DNA of 25,431 nucleotides from an uncultured Varibaculum sp. (lineage in GTDB: Bacteria > Actinomycetota > Actinomycetes > Actinomycetales > Actinomycetaceae), in assembly GCF_902489465.1 (NCBI RefSeq), contig NZ_CABTZZ010000026.1:1-25431 (forward strand). The letters run 5' to 3'. Below are positions 16,099 to 24,226 of the stretch, piece after piece; position 1 is the stretch's first letter; each line of letters starts with the position of its first letter. Under the pieces are notes generated by a model. It was not told the DNA's origin, did no database searches, and was given only the letters and a program-made list of their open reading frames with translations. The translations under genes were made by a program, and so were the position numbers.

Positions 16099-17214
16099 TT
16101 ATTCTTTTCTAGTTTCAAACTCGACTGGCAGGTCAGCTCCCTGTTTGCTGACCCGGGAATCTCCGGGGGGCGCCCAGGCTGGCCATCGGGGTTCTAAAGC
16201 ATCTTGGGCATAGGCGACCTCGCCTCCTGCTTTTTCCTGAGCGCGCTCGGTCACCAAATCCGCGAGTGCTCCGATAAAGCCCGGATCGGTGCCTACCGTA
16301 GGCACCCGCAAATAGTTAAGCCCCAACTGGGCTGCAGTTTCTTTAGCTTCGGTATCCAGGTCGTAAACCACTTCCATATGGTCACAGATAAACCCGATAG
16401 GTACGCAGACTACGTCAGTTACGCCCTCTGCTTTCAGTTGCGCTAAGCGGTCATTAATATCGGGCTCTAACCAGGGCATTCGTGGCGGACCAGAGCGGGA
16501 ACAATAGGACAAATCCCAGTTCAGCTCCCGCCCCAGCTCTTTACTCACCCTCGCCGCGACCTCGGAGCATACCTGTTGGTGTTGGCGCACATAGTCGGGG
16601 CGGGAGCTATCGGCAGGGCCGGAGCATTCCTGCATGGCACTGGGAATCGAGTGGGTCACAAAGGTTACGTAAGGTACGTGTCCGCTATTTTGCTCCCGAT
16701 TTACTACTGCCTCCAACAGCAACTTCGTATAGGCTCCTACGAAGCCTTCAGTGGTGTAGTAGGCGCGCACTTTATCCAGTTTCAGCGATAAATCCTGAGC
16801 CTGTAGCTGAGCTTTCGCGGCGGCTAAGTCTTCCCGGTATTGCCTGCACCCCGAATAACAAACATAGGCGGAGGTGAAAATACAAAGTACCCGGGTAAGT
16901 CCTCGCATTGCCAGGTCGCATAGGGTGTCGTGGATAAAGGGATGCCAGTTACGGTTCCCGATTACGACTTCGATATCTTCGCCCCGCCGGCTCAGTTCCA
17001 GCTCGAGGGCGCGTCGAATTTCCAGGTTTCGCGCATTTATGGGACTGATTCCGTGGAAACGTCCATAGTGGGTGGAAACCTGTTTTAACCTCTCGTCAGG
17101 AACTCCCCGCCCGGAGGTAGCGTTGCGCATAAACGGCAACACGTCCTCCATTTGTCGCGGCCCGCCATAGCTGACCAGCATCACCGCATCGTATTGGGCA
17201 GAAATCTGACTCAC
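16099..17214 (-). CDS. hemH: Coproporphyrin III ferrochelatase (HemH/CpfC)
   Basis: This enzyme inserts Fe2+ into coproporphyrin III to give coproheme, the HemQ substrate. The protein is 371 residues. Seen: GNRNWHPF (86-93), the actinobacterial signature SAYVCYSGCRQYRED (115-129), catalytic histidine in FVTHSIP (H188) and the metal-path glutamate in GFICDHMEVVYDLD (E281). The GTG at 17214 overlaps the hemA stop as GTGA, with GAGGAGGG upstream, so translation is coupled to hemA. The C-terminal tail (after residue 277) contains no cysteine, so the C-terminal part of the [2Fe-2S] cluster seen in some actinobacterial ferrochelatases is absent. The tail from about 335 is proline-rich and poorly conserved. 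Confidence 0.96.
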   Translation of the reverse strand: MSQISAQYDAVMLVSYGGPRQMEDVLPFMRNATSGRGVPDERLKQVSTHYGRFHGISPINARNLEIRRALELELSRRGEDIEVVIGNRNWHPFIHDTLCDLAMRGLTRVLCIFTSAYVCYSGCRQYREDLAAAKAQLQAQDLSLKLDKVRAYYTTEGFVGAYTKLLLEAVVNREQNSGHVPYVTFVTHSIPSAMQECSGPADSSRPDYVRQHQQVCSEVAARVSKELGRELNWDLSYCSRSGPPRMPWLEPDINDRLAQLKAEGVTDVVCVPIGFICDHMEVVYDLDTEAKETAAQLGLNYLRVPTVGTDPGFIGALADLVTERAQEKAGGEVAYAQDALEPRWPAWAPPGDSRVSKQGADLPVEFETRKE

Positions 17215-18527
17215 TGTCCCTCCTCGCTGGAGCTTTCCTGTTTCAAATCGTCAACGCTCAAGCCGGTTACCGGGCAGACCTGCGTCTTATCTTGTGGAGC
17301 TGGCGGAACTTCCAGATCCAATCCCCACACCTGTTGGAGGGCGTTTACGTATTCCCGCCCCATCCCTTCGCGTCCGGCGCGATGAGCGTTAATCGTGGGA
17401 ATATGGGCTAGCCGAGCCGCGAGGTGTCGCAGCGCGTATTCGGCTTCTTCCCGGGCAATAGCATCTCCCTTGGGCAGGCGCTCCACTTCATCGGCCAGCA
17501 CCTGGCGGAAGCTATCGCGCAGCGCCACCACTACCGAATCCATTTGGCGATCGGCGAGCAATGCTTCGGCTTCCTGCACACCCTCGGCCACAATCTCTTG
17601 TGCCCGCTTAACCTGGGCTTTCCCGGCTTCCGGTACCTGGGCACTAATTTCTTCTAGGTTGATTACCCGTACCCGCTCTAAATCGGCAACCCCGTCCTCA
17701 ATATCGGTTTGTAAGGCCAAATCGAGAATGGTTTTTTCTCCGCTAGATAATTCTAAAGCCCGCTGTACTTCCTCTTTGGTGAGTACCGGAGAACCCATAC
17801 CCCGGCAGGTAACAATCAAAGTGGCTGCTTCTAGCGCCGCTACCAGCTGGTCTTTGGCTACCGGTTGCAAGTCATGGCCGTAAGCGAAACGTTCGGCACG
17901 CCCAGAAGTGGAGTACACCGAGATGTCTTGCACCCCTTTGGCACGCAGCGCCGCGACTGCTGCCCCCGCATAGGAGCCGGTTCCGATCAAAAGTGTGGGG
18001 GTACCTACCAGGGGATCTATTCGTTCCGCCACTATTGCCAAACCGCAGGCAACTACCGAACGACCCTGGGAGGCAATTCCGGTTAGCTGCGCGACCCGGC
18101 GGGAAGTAGTTAGTGCTCCTTGGCAGGCGCGGGTAATAGTGGCGGAGGATATCCGCTCGTGGGTGGCTACCCGCAGGGCGCGGCGCAGCTGTCCGGAGAT
18201 TTCGCGTTCTCCTACCACCATGGAATCCAACCCGCAGGCAACTGTAAATAAATGTTCTAAAACCTGACGGTCACGGCGAATTTCGCAGATAGTTCCCAGG
18301 CGGGATTGGATGTAGCTATCTACCGCTGCCAGTTGCTCGCTGGAGATTGCCGGCGCTGTTTCAATAATGATCTCTACCCGATTGCAAGTGGAAAGCGGTA
18401 GCACTCCCCTTACCTCAGGTAGACGTTGCAAGAGATCCTCAGGCAGGCCATCAGTGGTACTGGAAGCTGCCGCCACGGCGTTAAGCCCGTGACGGAGATG
18501 ATGCACCGAATAGGAAGAAAGACCCAC
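17211..18527 (-). CDS. hemA: Glutamyl-tRNA reductase
   Basis: This enzyme reduces glutamyl-tRNA to glutamate-1-semialdehyde with NADPH, the first committed step of the C5 heme route. The 438-residue protein has the catalytic cysteine in LPLSTCNRVEI (C48), the family motif GLDSMVVGEREISGQ (99-113), an NADPH domain with LLIGTGSYAG (about 178-187) and a helical dimerisation domain. A C-terminal extension ends with TQVCPVTGLS (415-424), a Cys-Pro dipeptide of the heme-regulatory-motif type. GTG at 18527 is the furthest start before an in-frame stop and has no Shine-Dalgarno sequence; TCTAAT six bases upstream suggests a leaderless message. It leads the hemA-hemH-hemQ operon, divergent from hemE. 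Confidence 0.96.
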   Translation of the reverse strand: MGLSSYSVHHLRHGLNAVAAASSTTDGLPEDLLQRLPEVRGVLPLSTCNRVEIIIETAPAISSEQLAAVDSYIQSRLGTICEIRRDRQVLEHLFTVACGLDSMVVGEREISGQLRRALRVATHERISSATITRACQGALTTSRRVAQLTGIASQGRSVVACGLAIVAERIDPLVGTPTLLIGTGSYAGAAVAALRAKGVQDISVYSTSGRAERFAYGHDLQPVAKDQLVAALEAATLIVTCRGMGSPVLTKEEVQRALELSSGEKTILDLALQTDIEDGVADLERVRVINLEEISAQVPEAGKAQVKRAQEIVAEGVQEAEALLADRQMDSVVVALRDSFRQVLADEVERLPKGDAIAREEAEYALRHLAARLAHIPTINAHRAGREGMGREYVNALQQVWGLDLEVPPAPQDKTQVCPVTGLSVDDLKQESSSEEGQ

Positions 18528-18533
18528 GGACTC

Positions 18534-18539
18534 ATTAGA
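18534..18539 (-). promoter_or_regulatory. Candidate -10 box for a leaderless hemA transcript
   Basis: On the minus strand TCTAAT (five of six to TATAAT) ends six bases before the hemA GTG. The sequence further upstream is A-rich with no clear -35. Spacing this short would place the transcription start at or next to the start codon. Confidence 0.35.
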
Positions 18540-18802
18540 TCATTTTTTATTTTTTGAAAAGCACCCGGCAGATCCCGGCCTATCCGCACCCTAATTAATT
18601 CTATTTACCCAGTCCAGAGCGTTACTAAAGAAAAATAATCTGCCAGAGCGTCAGCAAGAATCCCTGTTTTTTGCAACAGACAGATGCGGAAAATGTGTCA
18701 GAAAAATAGTTTCTCTGGTTTCTTAGCCGCGGGGAGCAGTCCGCAGCCAGCTGGTTACTGCACTTGCTTGCGCCAGCCGAAAATGCCATAGATCATGGAA
18801 AT

Positions 18803-19837
18803 ATGTCTGAGCAAAATTCTTTCCTACAAGCCGTTCACGGCCTGCGTCCTGATAAAACTCCAGTTTGGTTTATGCGCCAAGCCGGGCGTTCCCTCCCGGA
18901 GTATCGCCGCCTGCGCGCCGGTAACGATATGCTCACTTCCTGCACTACCCCCGAACTGGCAGCGGAAATAACGCTGCAACCGGTGCGCCGCTACGGGGTA
19001 GATGCCGCGATTTTCTTCTCTGATATTGTCACCCCCCTGTATTTGGCGGGTTTAAAGGTAGAGATCGTCCCCGGTAAAGGCCCGGTTTTCGCCGACCCAG
19101 TTCTGAGCCCTAAGGACGTAGACCGCCTCATCAGCTTTAAAGGCTTTGATCCGGATTGTATTACCGAGGCCGCGCAGATGGTTTGCGCCGAGGTGGGCGA
19201 TACTCCCCTAATTGCGTTTGCGGCTGCGCCTTTTACTTTGGCCTCCTATCTAATTGGGGATACCCGCTCGAAGAATCACCTGGAGGCGCGGGCTTTTATG
19301 CATTCTTACCCGGATGCCTGGAACCGGCTCGCCAGCTGGTGTGCGGATATGTCGGCGGCATTCCTGGCGGCACAGATTGCCGGTGGGGCGCGCACGGCGC
19401 AAGTTTTCGACTCGTGGGTGGGCGACCTTTCGCGCGCCGATTACCAAACCTATTGCCTTGAGCATTCTCGGGTAGTGATTGATTCTGCTCATGCCCACGG
19501 AGTCCCGGTGATTCACTTCGGGGTGGGAGCTAGCAACCTGCTGGATTTGATGCGCGATGCCGGGGCGGAATGTATCGGGGTTGATTGGCGGCTACCTCTA
19601 GGTGAAGCCGTAAAGCTAATCGAGCATGGCCCCGGTGACCGTTTTGCGGTGCAAGGCAATATTGACCCTGCCGTTTTGTTCGCCTCTACTGAGGTACGCC
19701 GCCGTCACGTCGATCAGGTGTTAGCGGAGGGCAAGCAGGCCGCCGCGCATATCGTCAATCTGGGACATGGGGTGCCGCCGAATGCAGACCCCGCGGTTTT
19801 GCAAGAAATCGTCGACCAGGTACACGAATCGCGTTAA
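18803..19837 (+). CDS. hemE: Uroporphyrinogen decarboxylase
   Basis: This enzyme removes four carboxyl groups from uroporphyrinogen III to give coproporphyrinogen III. From ATG 18803 the protein has 344 residues, a standard length. The open frame extends to a TTG at 18764, but the ATG gives the typical short N-terminus before the first family motif, PVWFMRQAGRSLPEYR (about 19-34), which holds the conserved substrate-binding arginines. FFSDI (about 72-76) contains the key catalytic aspartate region, and GVGASNLLDLM and LGHGVPPNADP near the end match the family. The ribosome-binding site is weak (ATGGAA). It opens the rightward heme operon hemE, hemY-hemC, hemD; the divergent promoter region 18528-18802 has A/T-rich stretches but no boxes I can assign to hemE. 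Confidence 0.96.
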   Translation: MSEQNSFLQAVHGLRPDKTPVWFMRQAGRSLPEYRRLRAGNDMLTSCTTPELAAEITLQPVRRYGVDAAIFFSDIVTPLYLAGLKVEIVPGKGPVFADPVLSPKDVDRLISFKGFDPDCITEAAQMVCAEVGDTPLIAFAAAPFTLASYLIGDTRSKNHLEARAFMHSYPDAWNRLASWCADMSAAFLAAQIAGGARTAQVFDSWVGDLSRADYQTYCLEHSRVVIDSAHAHGVPVIHFGVGASNLLDLMRDAGAECIGVDWRLPLGEAVKLIEHGPGDRFAVQGNIDPAVLFASTEVRRRHVDQVLAEGKQAAAHIVNLGHGVPPNADPAVLQEIVDQVHESR

Positions 19838-19908
19838 GCGCTAACGACTATGCTGAAAGATTATCCGGGGCACACCGCCTCAAAAACCGTTTGTGGCAAG
19901 GAGATGCA

Positions 19909-22464
19909 ATGCACGACCTAGCTGGATTAGCCGATTATGATGTTTTGGTTATCGGAGGAGGGCTGGCTGGATTGACCAGCGCCTATACTCTGCAAAAACA
20001 GGGTGCGCGGGTAGCGGTGATTGAAGAGAGAGGACGCCCCGGCGGCCTGATTTGTTCGGGGCGTTTTGGGGACTTCACCTTCGATATTGGCGCTGAAGCT
20101 TTTGCGGCGGGGGCTAGCGAAGTTAAAGATTTATGCGCAGAGCTAGGTTTACCGCTGGTTGCTCCCCGTGGTAAATCCTGGATTTTTCACCACACTCGCG
20201 CTGGTAACCCCGAGGGCGCGCTTCCGATTCCTCACGGTATGCTAGGGATTCCTGCCAGCCTCGATGACCCGGGCATTGTGGGAGCGCTCAGCGAAGCAGA
20301 AATGCAGCGCGCCCGTGAGGACTTAACTATGGGGTCGCAGGTAGGGGCGGAAGAAACCACCGTAACTGGTCTGGTAACTAGCCGCCTAGGAAACGCGGTT
20401 TTAGAAAAAGTAGTTGCGCCCGTTGCCGGGGGAATCCACTCGGCAAGCACCGACCGCCTAAACGCCGATACCGTGCTGCGCGGACTGCGTCCCGCCCTAA
20501 AAGAACACGGTTCGCTGGTGAAAGCAGTCGCCGCTTTGCGCGGACTAAAGCCCGGCAAACCCGCCGTACTCGCCCCCGAGGGAGGAATGTTCCGCCTGGT
20601 AGAAACCTTAGCGCAGCGTATTGAAGAGGGCGGGGGGCTGATTTTGTCTCATGTGCGCGGTCTCGAACTGGAACCGGCAAAAGACGAATCAAACGCTGAT
20701 GCCGATGCCGCTGCTGGCTCGAATCAGCCCGGCTCAGCAGGCTGGAAGGTAACAGTTTCTAACACCAAATCGGGGGCGACTCCCGGGGCTAGTCCCATAA
20801 ATATCGGAGAGGCAGTCACGGTTACTGTCCCGCAGGTAGTAGTGGCTTTACCAGGCTATTTAGCCGCGCCGATGCTGCGTGAAGTACCAGGGATTCAAGT
20901 CGGTGAGCTCCCCCAGGGCGGCCCGATCGCACACGTGACTCTGTTTGTGGACTGCCCGGCGTTAGATGCTCATCCGCGCGGTTCCGGAATGTTGGTGCAA
21001 CGCCCCAGCAATAAAGATATTGAAAACGGCTGCGTGGGAGCGAAAGCTATCACTCATTACACTTCCAAATGGCCGTGGGCGCAGGAAGCTGCCGGTAAAG
21101 GTCGCCACCTGCTGAGAGTGTCTTATGGTTGGGCAAATGGACCGGAGATTCCGGTATCGGTCGAGGGCGCGTTAAAGGATGCTTCCCGGCTGCTGGGGGT
21201 ACAGATTTCCCCAGAACAACTGCTCGGTTCGATGACTATTCACTGGGATGGCTCTCTGCCACCTTTCACCCCTAAACATCGGGAAATGACCACCAAGCTG
21301 CTAGAAGACCTGCATGCCTATCCCGGTCTGGATTTAGCAGGCTCTTGGGTGGCCGGTTCGGGGATTGCCGCCGTAGTCCGTCAGGCGCAAACGATTAAAA
21401 TGCGCGGTACCGGCTGGATTAGCGAAACGCGCTCGGACGCTTTAATTTTGGGTACTCGTGCTTCCCGCCTGGCAGTAACCCAATCGGAAACCGTAGCTAA
21501 CGCTTTGCGCGCTCAGGGACTAAATGTGCAACTGCGGCAAGTGCGCACCGCCGGCGATATTTCCCGCGCCTCTTTACAAAAACTGGGGGGCGTTGGGGCG
21601 TTTGCCGCGCAACTACGCCTAGCACTCTTGGAGGAAAACTGTCATTTAGCAGTGCATTCTTTCAAAGATTTACCCACCCAGGAGGCTCCGGGTCTAAAAG
21701 TTGCGGCGATTCCCAGCCGCGCGGATGCTCGGGACGCACTATGTGCGGCTCCCGGTTTAACTTTGCAGACTCTACCCCAGGGAGCCAAGGTAGGGACGGG
21801 TTCTCCGCGTCGCTCCGCCCAAATCCTGGCTTTACGTCCCGACCTCAACATCGTGGATATTCGCGGCAATGTGCCTACCCGCCTGGGCAGGGTGAAAGGC
21901 ATTGCCGCTCCTGAGGGTGACTTTACTGATGGACGGGAGACCCGGGAAAAAATTTCTCAGGGCGCACACGACTTGGATGCAGTGATTTTGGCGGCGGCTG
22001 GTTTGGATCGGATTGGGTTGGGCGCTTACGCCAATGAGCGTTTCCATCCTGAACAGGTGCTTCCAGCCCCAGCGCAAGGGGCGCTCGCGGTGGAGACTTC
22101 AGGGGTAGCGCTTAAAGCCCACCCCGATTTAGCGGCCGCACTGGAAGAGCTTAATGACCTGGCAACTGCACTTACTTCTACGGCGGAGCGGGCAGTGTTA
22201 GCAGAGCTAAACGCCGGGTGTGCCGCGCCCGTAGGGGCCTTTGCCCAGATGCAGGCGGGCAAGCTTAATCTGACTGCCGCGATTATTTCCCTCGATGGTA
22301 CTCGGGAAGTACGCGTCAATGACTCCTTGCAGGCCGATCCGGAAAAGACCTTCGCCGAGATGCTTGACCAGGCGCGTCAGCTGGGTGAGAGCGTGGCGCG
22401 CGCCCTCCTAGAATCGGGGGGTGGCGAGCTTGCTGACCTGGGGGCTTCCAAGGTACGCGGCTAA
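19909..22464 (+). CDS. Bifunctional fusion: porphyrinogen oxidase (HemY/CgoX) + hydroxymethylbilane synthase (HemC)
   Basis: One uninterrupted frame of 851 residues carries two heme enzymes. Residues 1 to about 495 are the FAD-dependent oxidase: dinucleotide motif VIGGGLAG (14-21), PGGLI (44-48), and the C-terminal FAD-binding pattern GSWVAGSGIAAVV. With HemQ next door it should oxidise coproporphyrinogen III to coproporphyrin III. A low-complexity Ala/Ser/Asp insertion sits near 258-300. After a linker of roughly 15 residues the HemC part begins near 510 with LGTRASRLAVTQ; it shows HLAVHSFKDLP, GTGSPRRSAQ, DIRGNVPTRL and the dipyrromethane-cofactor cysteine in NAGCAAPVG (C771). ATG 19909 has AAGGAG five bases upstream; a TTG at 19891 is less likely. 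No ribosome-binding site precedes the only in-frame ATG near the junction (21400), so separate translation is not suggested. Confidence 0.95.
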   Translation: MHDLAGLADYDVLVIGGGLAGLTSAYTLQKQGARVAVIEERGRPGGLICSGRFGDFTFDIGAEAFAAGASEVKDLCAELGLPLVAPRGKSWIFHHTRAGNPEGALPIPHGMLGIPASLDDPGIVGALSEAEMQRAREDLTMGSQVGAEETTVTGLVTSRLGNAVLEKVVAPVAGGIHSASTDRLNADTVLRGLRPALKEHGSLVKAVAALRGLKPGKPAVLAPEGGMFRLVETLAQRIEEGGGLILSHVRGLELEPAKDESNADADAAAGSNQPGSAGWKVTVSNTKSGATPGASPINIGEAVTVTVPQVVVALPGYLAAPMLREVPGIQVGELPQGGPIAHVTLFVDCPALDAHPRGSGMLVQRPSNKDIENGCVGAKAITHYTSKWPWAQEAAGKGRHLLRVSYGWANGPEIPVSVEGALKDASRLLGVQISPEQLLGSMTIHWDGSLPPFTPKHREMTTKLLEDLHAYPGLDLAGSWVAGSGIAAVVRQAQTIKMRGTGWISETRSDALILGTRASRLAVTQSETVANALRAQGLNVQLRQVRTAGDISRASLQKLGGVGAFAAQLRLALLEENCHLAVHSFKDLPTQEAPGLKVAAIPSRADARDALCAAPGLTLQTLPQGAKVGTGSPRRSAQILALRPDLNIVDIRGNVPTRLGRVKGIAAPEGDFTDGRETREKISQGAHDLDAVILAAAGLDRIGLGAYANERFHPEQVLPAPAQGALAVETSGVALKAHPDLAAALEELNDLATALTSTAERAVLAELNAGCAAPVGAFAQMQAGKLNLTAAIISLDGTREVRVNDSLQADPEKTFAEMLDQARQLGESVARALLESGGGELADLGASKVRG

Positions 22465-22500
22465 TATCGGGCAACGGGAAACTATTTTCGGAGGGCGGCG

Positions 22501-23253
22501 ATGGCATTTACGGTGGCACTTACGGCAGGCTCAACGCGCCCGTTAGCAAAAAAACTGCAGGCAGAATTGCCTGAGTGCCAGATAGTTGGCGCTCCGGTTA
22601 CCAGATCGCGCCCGGTTAGCGATCCGCGAGTCTCTAGCTACCTAGACAGTTTGCGGCGCGGGGAATATAGCTGGGTGGTGATTACTTCTGCTCGCACCGT
22701 GAAGCATTTACAAAAGCTATTAGCTGCCGAGCCGCCTCTTACTACCTTTCCGCAGGTAGCAGCAGTAGGTAAGGCTAGCTCCCAGGCCGCAAGCAAGGCT
22801 GGCTGGAATGTTACTTTGCAAGCGGGCGGTAACGCCACCGATTTGGCGCGCTGTTTCGCTAACTTAACCCCCAGTCTCTCCCGCCCTTCCCGGGTATTCT
22901 TACCGGGATCTGCGCTCAGTAAACCGGATTTACCTGCAGCATTAAGCGAACTAGGCTACCAGGTTGATAGTTGCGCCCTCTACACCATGACCCCGGTTTC
23001 TGCGTGTCCGGAAGAATATTTCCACGCCGATGCGGTGGCGGTTACTTCTGGTTCTAATCTGCGCACCCTCGCTGACTTCGGGATATTCAGTTCCTGCCCC
23101 GAAAAAGCTGCCTGTACCCTCCCCCACCTAGTTTGTATCGGGGAGCCGAGTGCCCAGGTGGCAGCGCAACTGGGGTTGGAAGTTGCGGCGGTTGCGCCAA
23201 CCCCAGACGCGAGCGGACTGGCACGGGCGCTACGTTCTTGCCTGGCACCCTAA
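22501..23253 (+). CDS. hemD: Uroporphyrinogen III synthase
   Basis: This enzyme cyclises hydroxymethylbilane with inversion of ring D. The 250-residue protein has two alternating alpha/beta lobes typical of the weakly conserved HemD family. Seen: LTAGSTRPLAKKL at the N-terminus, WVVITSARTVKHL (about 58-70, the family's (T/S)S-N-like segment with R in place of N), RVFLPGSALSKPDL in the second lobe, VDSCALYTMTPV, DAVAVTSGSNLRTL and LVCIGEPSAQVA. ATG 22501 has GGAGG six bases upstream. It follows the hemY-hemC fusion by 36 bases, so the substrate maker (HemC) and user (HemD) are co-transcribed. Assignment rests on motifs plus context. No hemB or hemL follows, unlike the extended clusters of many relatives. 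Confidence 0.9.
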   Translation: MAFTVALTAGSTRPLAKKLQAELPECQIVGAPVTRSRPVSDPRVSSYLDSLRRGEYSWVVITSARTVKHLQKLLAAEPPLTTFPQVAAVGKASSQAASKAGWNVTLQAGGNATDLARCFANLTPSLSRPSRVFLPGSALSKPDLPAALSELGYQVDSCALYTMTPVSACPEEYFHADAVAVTSGSNLRTLADFGIFSSCPEKAACTLPHLVCIGEPSAQVAAQLGLEVAAVAPTPDASGLARALRSCLAP

Positions 23254-23348
23254 TCGCAGGTTGGCATCGCAGATGGGAAAGCGGAAGTTAACTTTTAATA
23301 ACGTTTACTGAAAATCCCGCATTCCTCGCCGGCTAGCTGGAATGTAGC

Positions 23349-23357
23349 TGTTAACAT
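23349..23357 (+). promoter_or_regulatory. Extended -10 promoter, likely leaderless
   Basis: TG-T-TAACAT forms an extended -10 element (TGN before a TAACAT hexamer at 23352-23357). Five bases separate it from the ATG at 23363, so transcription would begin at or beside the start codon. No Shine-Dalgarno sequence is present, in agreement with a leaderless message. Confidence 0.5.
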
Positions 23358-23362
23358 AAAGC

Positions 23363-24226
23363 ATGACTTATACACCTCAACCTGATAATGCAAGCCCCAC
23401 CCCTCAAGGGTATCCGATGCCGGACAGCCCCCAGTTTTCACCGGTGAACCCGCAAATGCCGCCGGACGCAATGCCGCCGGCTACCCCCACCAAGAAGCCC
23501 AAGACCGGTTTGATCGTCACCATCGTGATTGTGGCGGTACTGGTTGTTACTTTGATCGGGCTATTTATCGCCAACACTTTAGTGGCAAGTGCGCAAGAGA
23601 GATCCTTGAAAAACGAATTCGTCAAAGAGGGATTTTCGAATGTGCGGACTGAAATTAACTCTAGCCCTATGCTCCTTAGTTACTTTAAAGACTATTATCG
23701 CGAAGCAAAAGTCACTGCCTCGGCGGGAACTTTTGCTACCGAGGGGTCAAAACAGAATTTAAAGATAAAGGATGTGCGGGCTGTTTTCCATGGGCTGAAA
23801 GGTGGAGATAATCCCATCATTGAAAAGGGCAATATGACTTTCACCCTACCGGGTGAAGAATTTGATAAAGCCATAAAGGAAGATGCCACTGCCTCCAAAA
23901 TGAATATGCGGCGCAACGGTAACAAAATTACTGCCGAGGCGGAAGAACAAGGTCTAAAGATTCAGGTTGAAATGGGTATGCATTTTGAACCTGGTAAAGA
24001 CGGACAATCTGGAAAACTCTTCCTAGTCCCGGACAAGTTCATGATTAACGGTAGTGACGAATTCATGGGGCAAAAGCTCAGCCCTGCTGATATGGGCATG
24101 AAAAAAGAAGAAATCCCCATGGATCTGAATAAAGCTTTCGTTCTCAAGAACGTAGATTTTTCGGGTAAAGACATCAAGTTCGACATTGATTTCCAGAACG
24201 TCAAACTGAAAGACATTGGCAAGTAG
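23363..24226 (+). CDS. Membrane-anchored protein resembling the DUF2993/LmeA family
   Basis: The protein is 287 residues. Residues 1-47 are a Pro/Met/Gln-rich cytoplasmic segment ending in a basic KKPK patch. A single hydrophobic helix at about 48-72 (GLIVTIVIVAVLVVTLIGLF) anchors the rest outside the membrane. The remaining 215 residues form a beta-rich domain that resembles DUF2993, the LmeA-like phospholipid-binding family involved in envelope glycolipid maturation in mycobacteria. The resemblance is in layout and sequence texture rather than a diagnostic motif. It follows hemD by 109 bases and has its own candidate extended -10 promoter, so a link to heme synthesis is not implied. ATG 23363 has no Shine-Dalgarno sequence. 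Confidence 0.72.
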   Translation: MTYTPQPDNASPTPQGYPMPDSPQFSPVNPQMPPDAMPPATPTKKPKTGLIVTIVIVAVLVVTLIGLFIANTLVASAQERSLKNEFVKEGFSNVRTEINSSPMLLSYFKDYYREAKVTASAGTFATEGSKQNLKIKDVRAVFHGLKGGDNPIIEKGNMTFTLPGEEFDKAIKEDATASKMNMRRNGNKITAEAEEQGLKIQVEMGMHFEPGKDGQSGKLFLVPDKFMINGSDEFMGQKLSPADMGMKKEEIPMDLNKAFVLKNVDFSGKDIKFDIDFQNVKLKDIGK

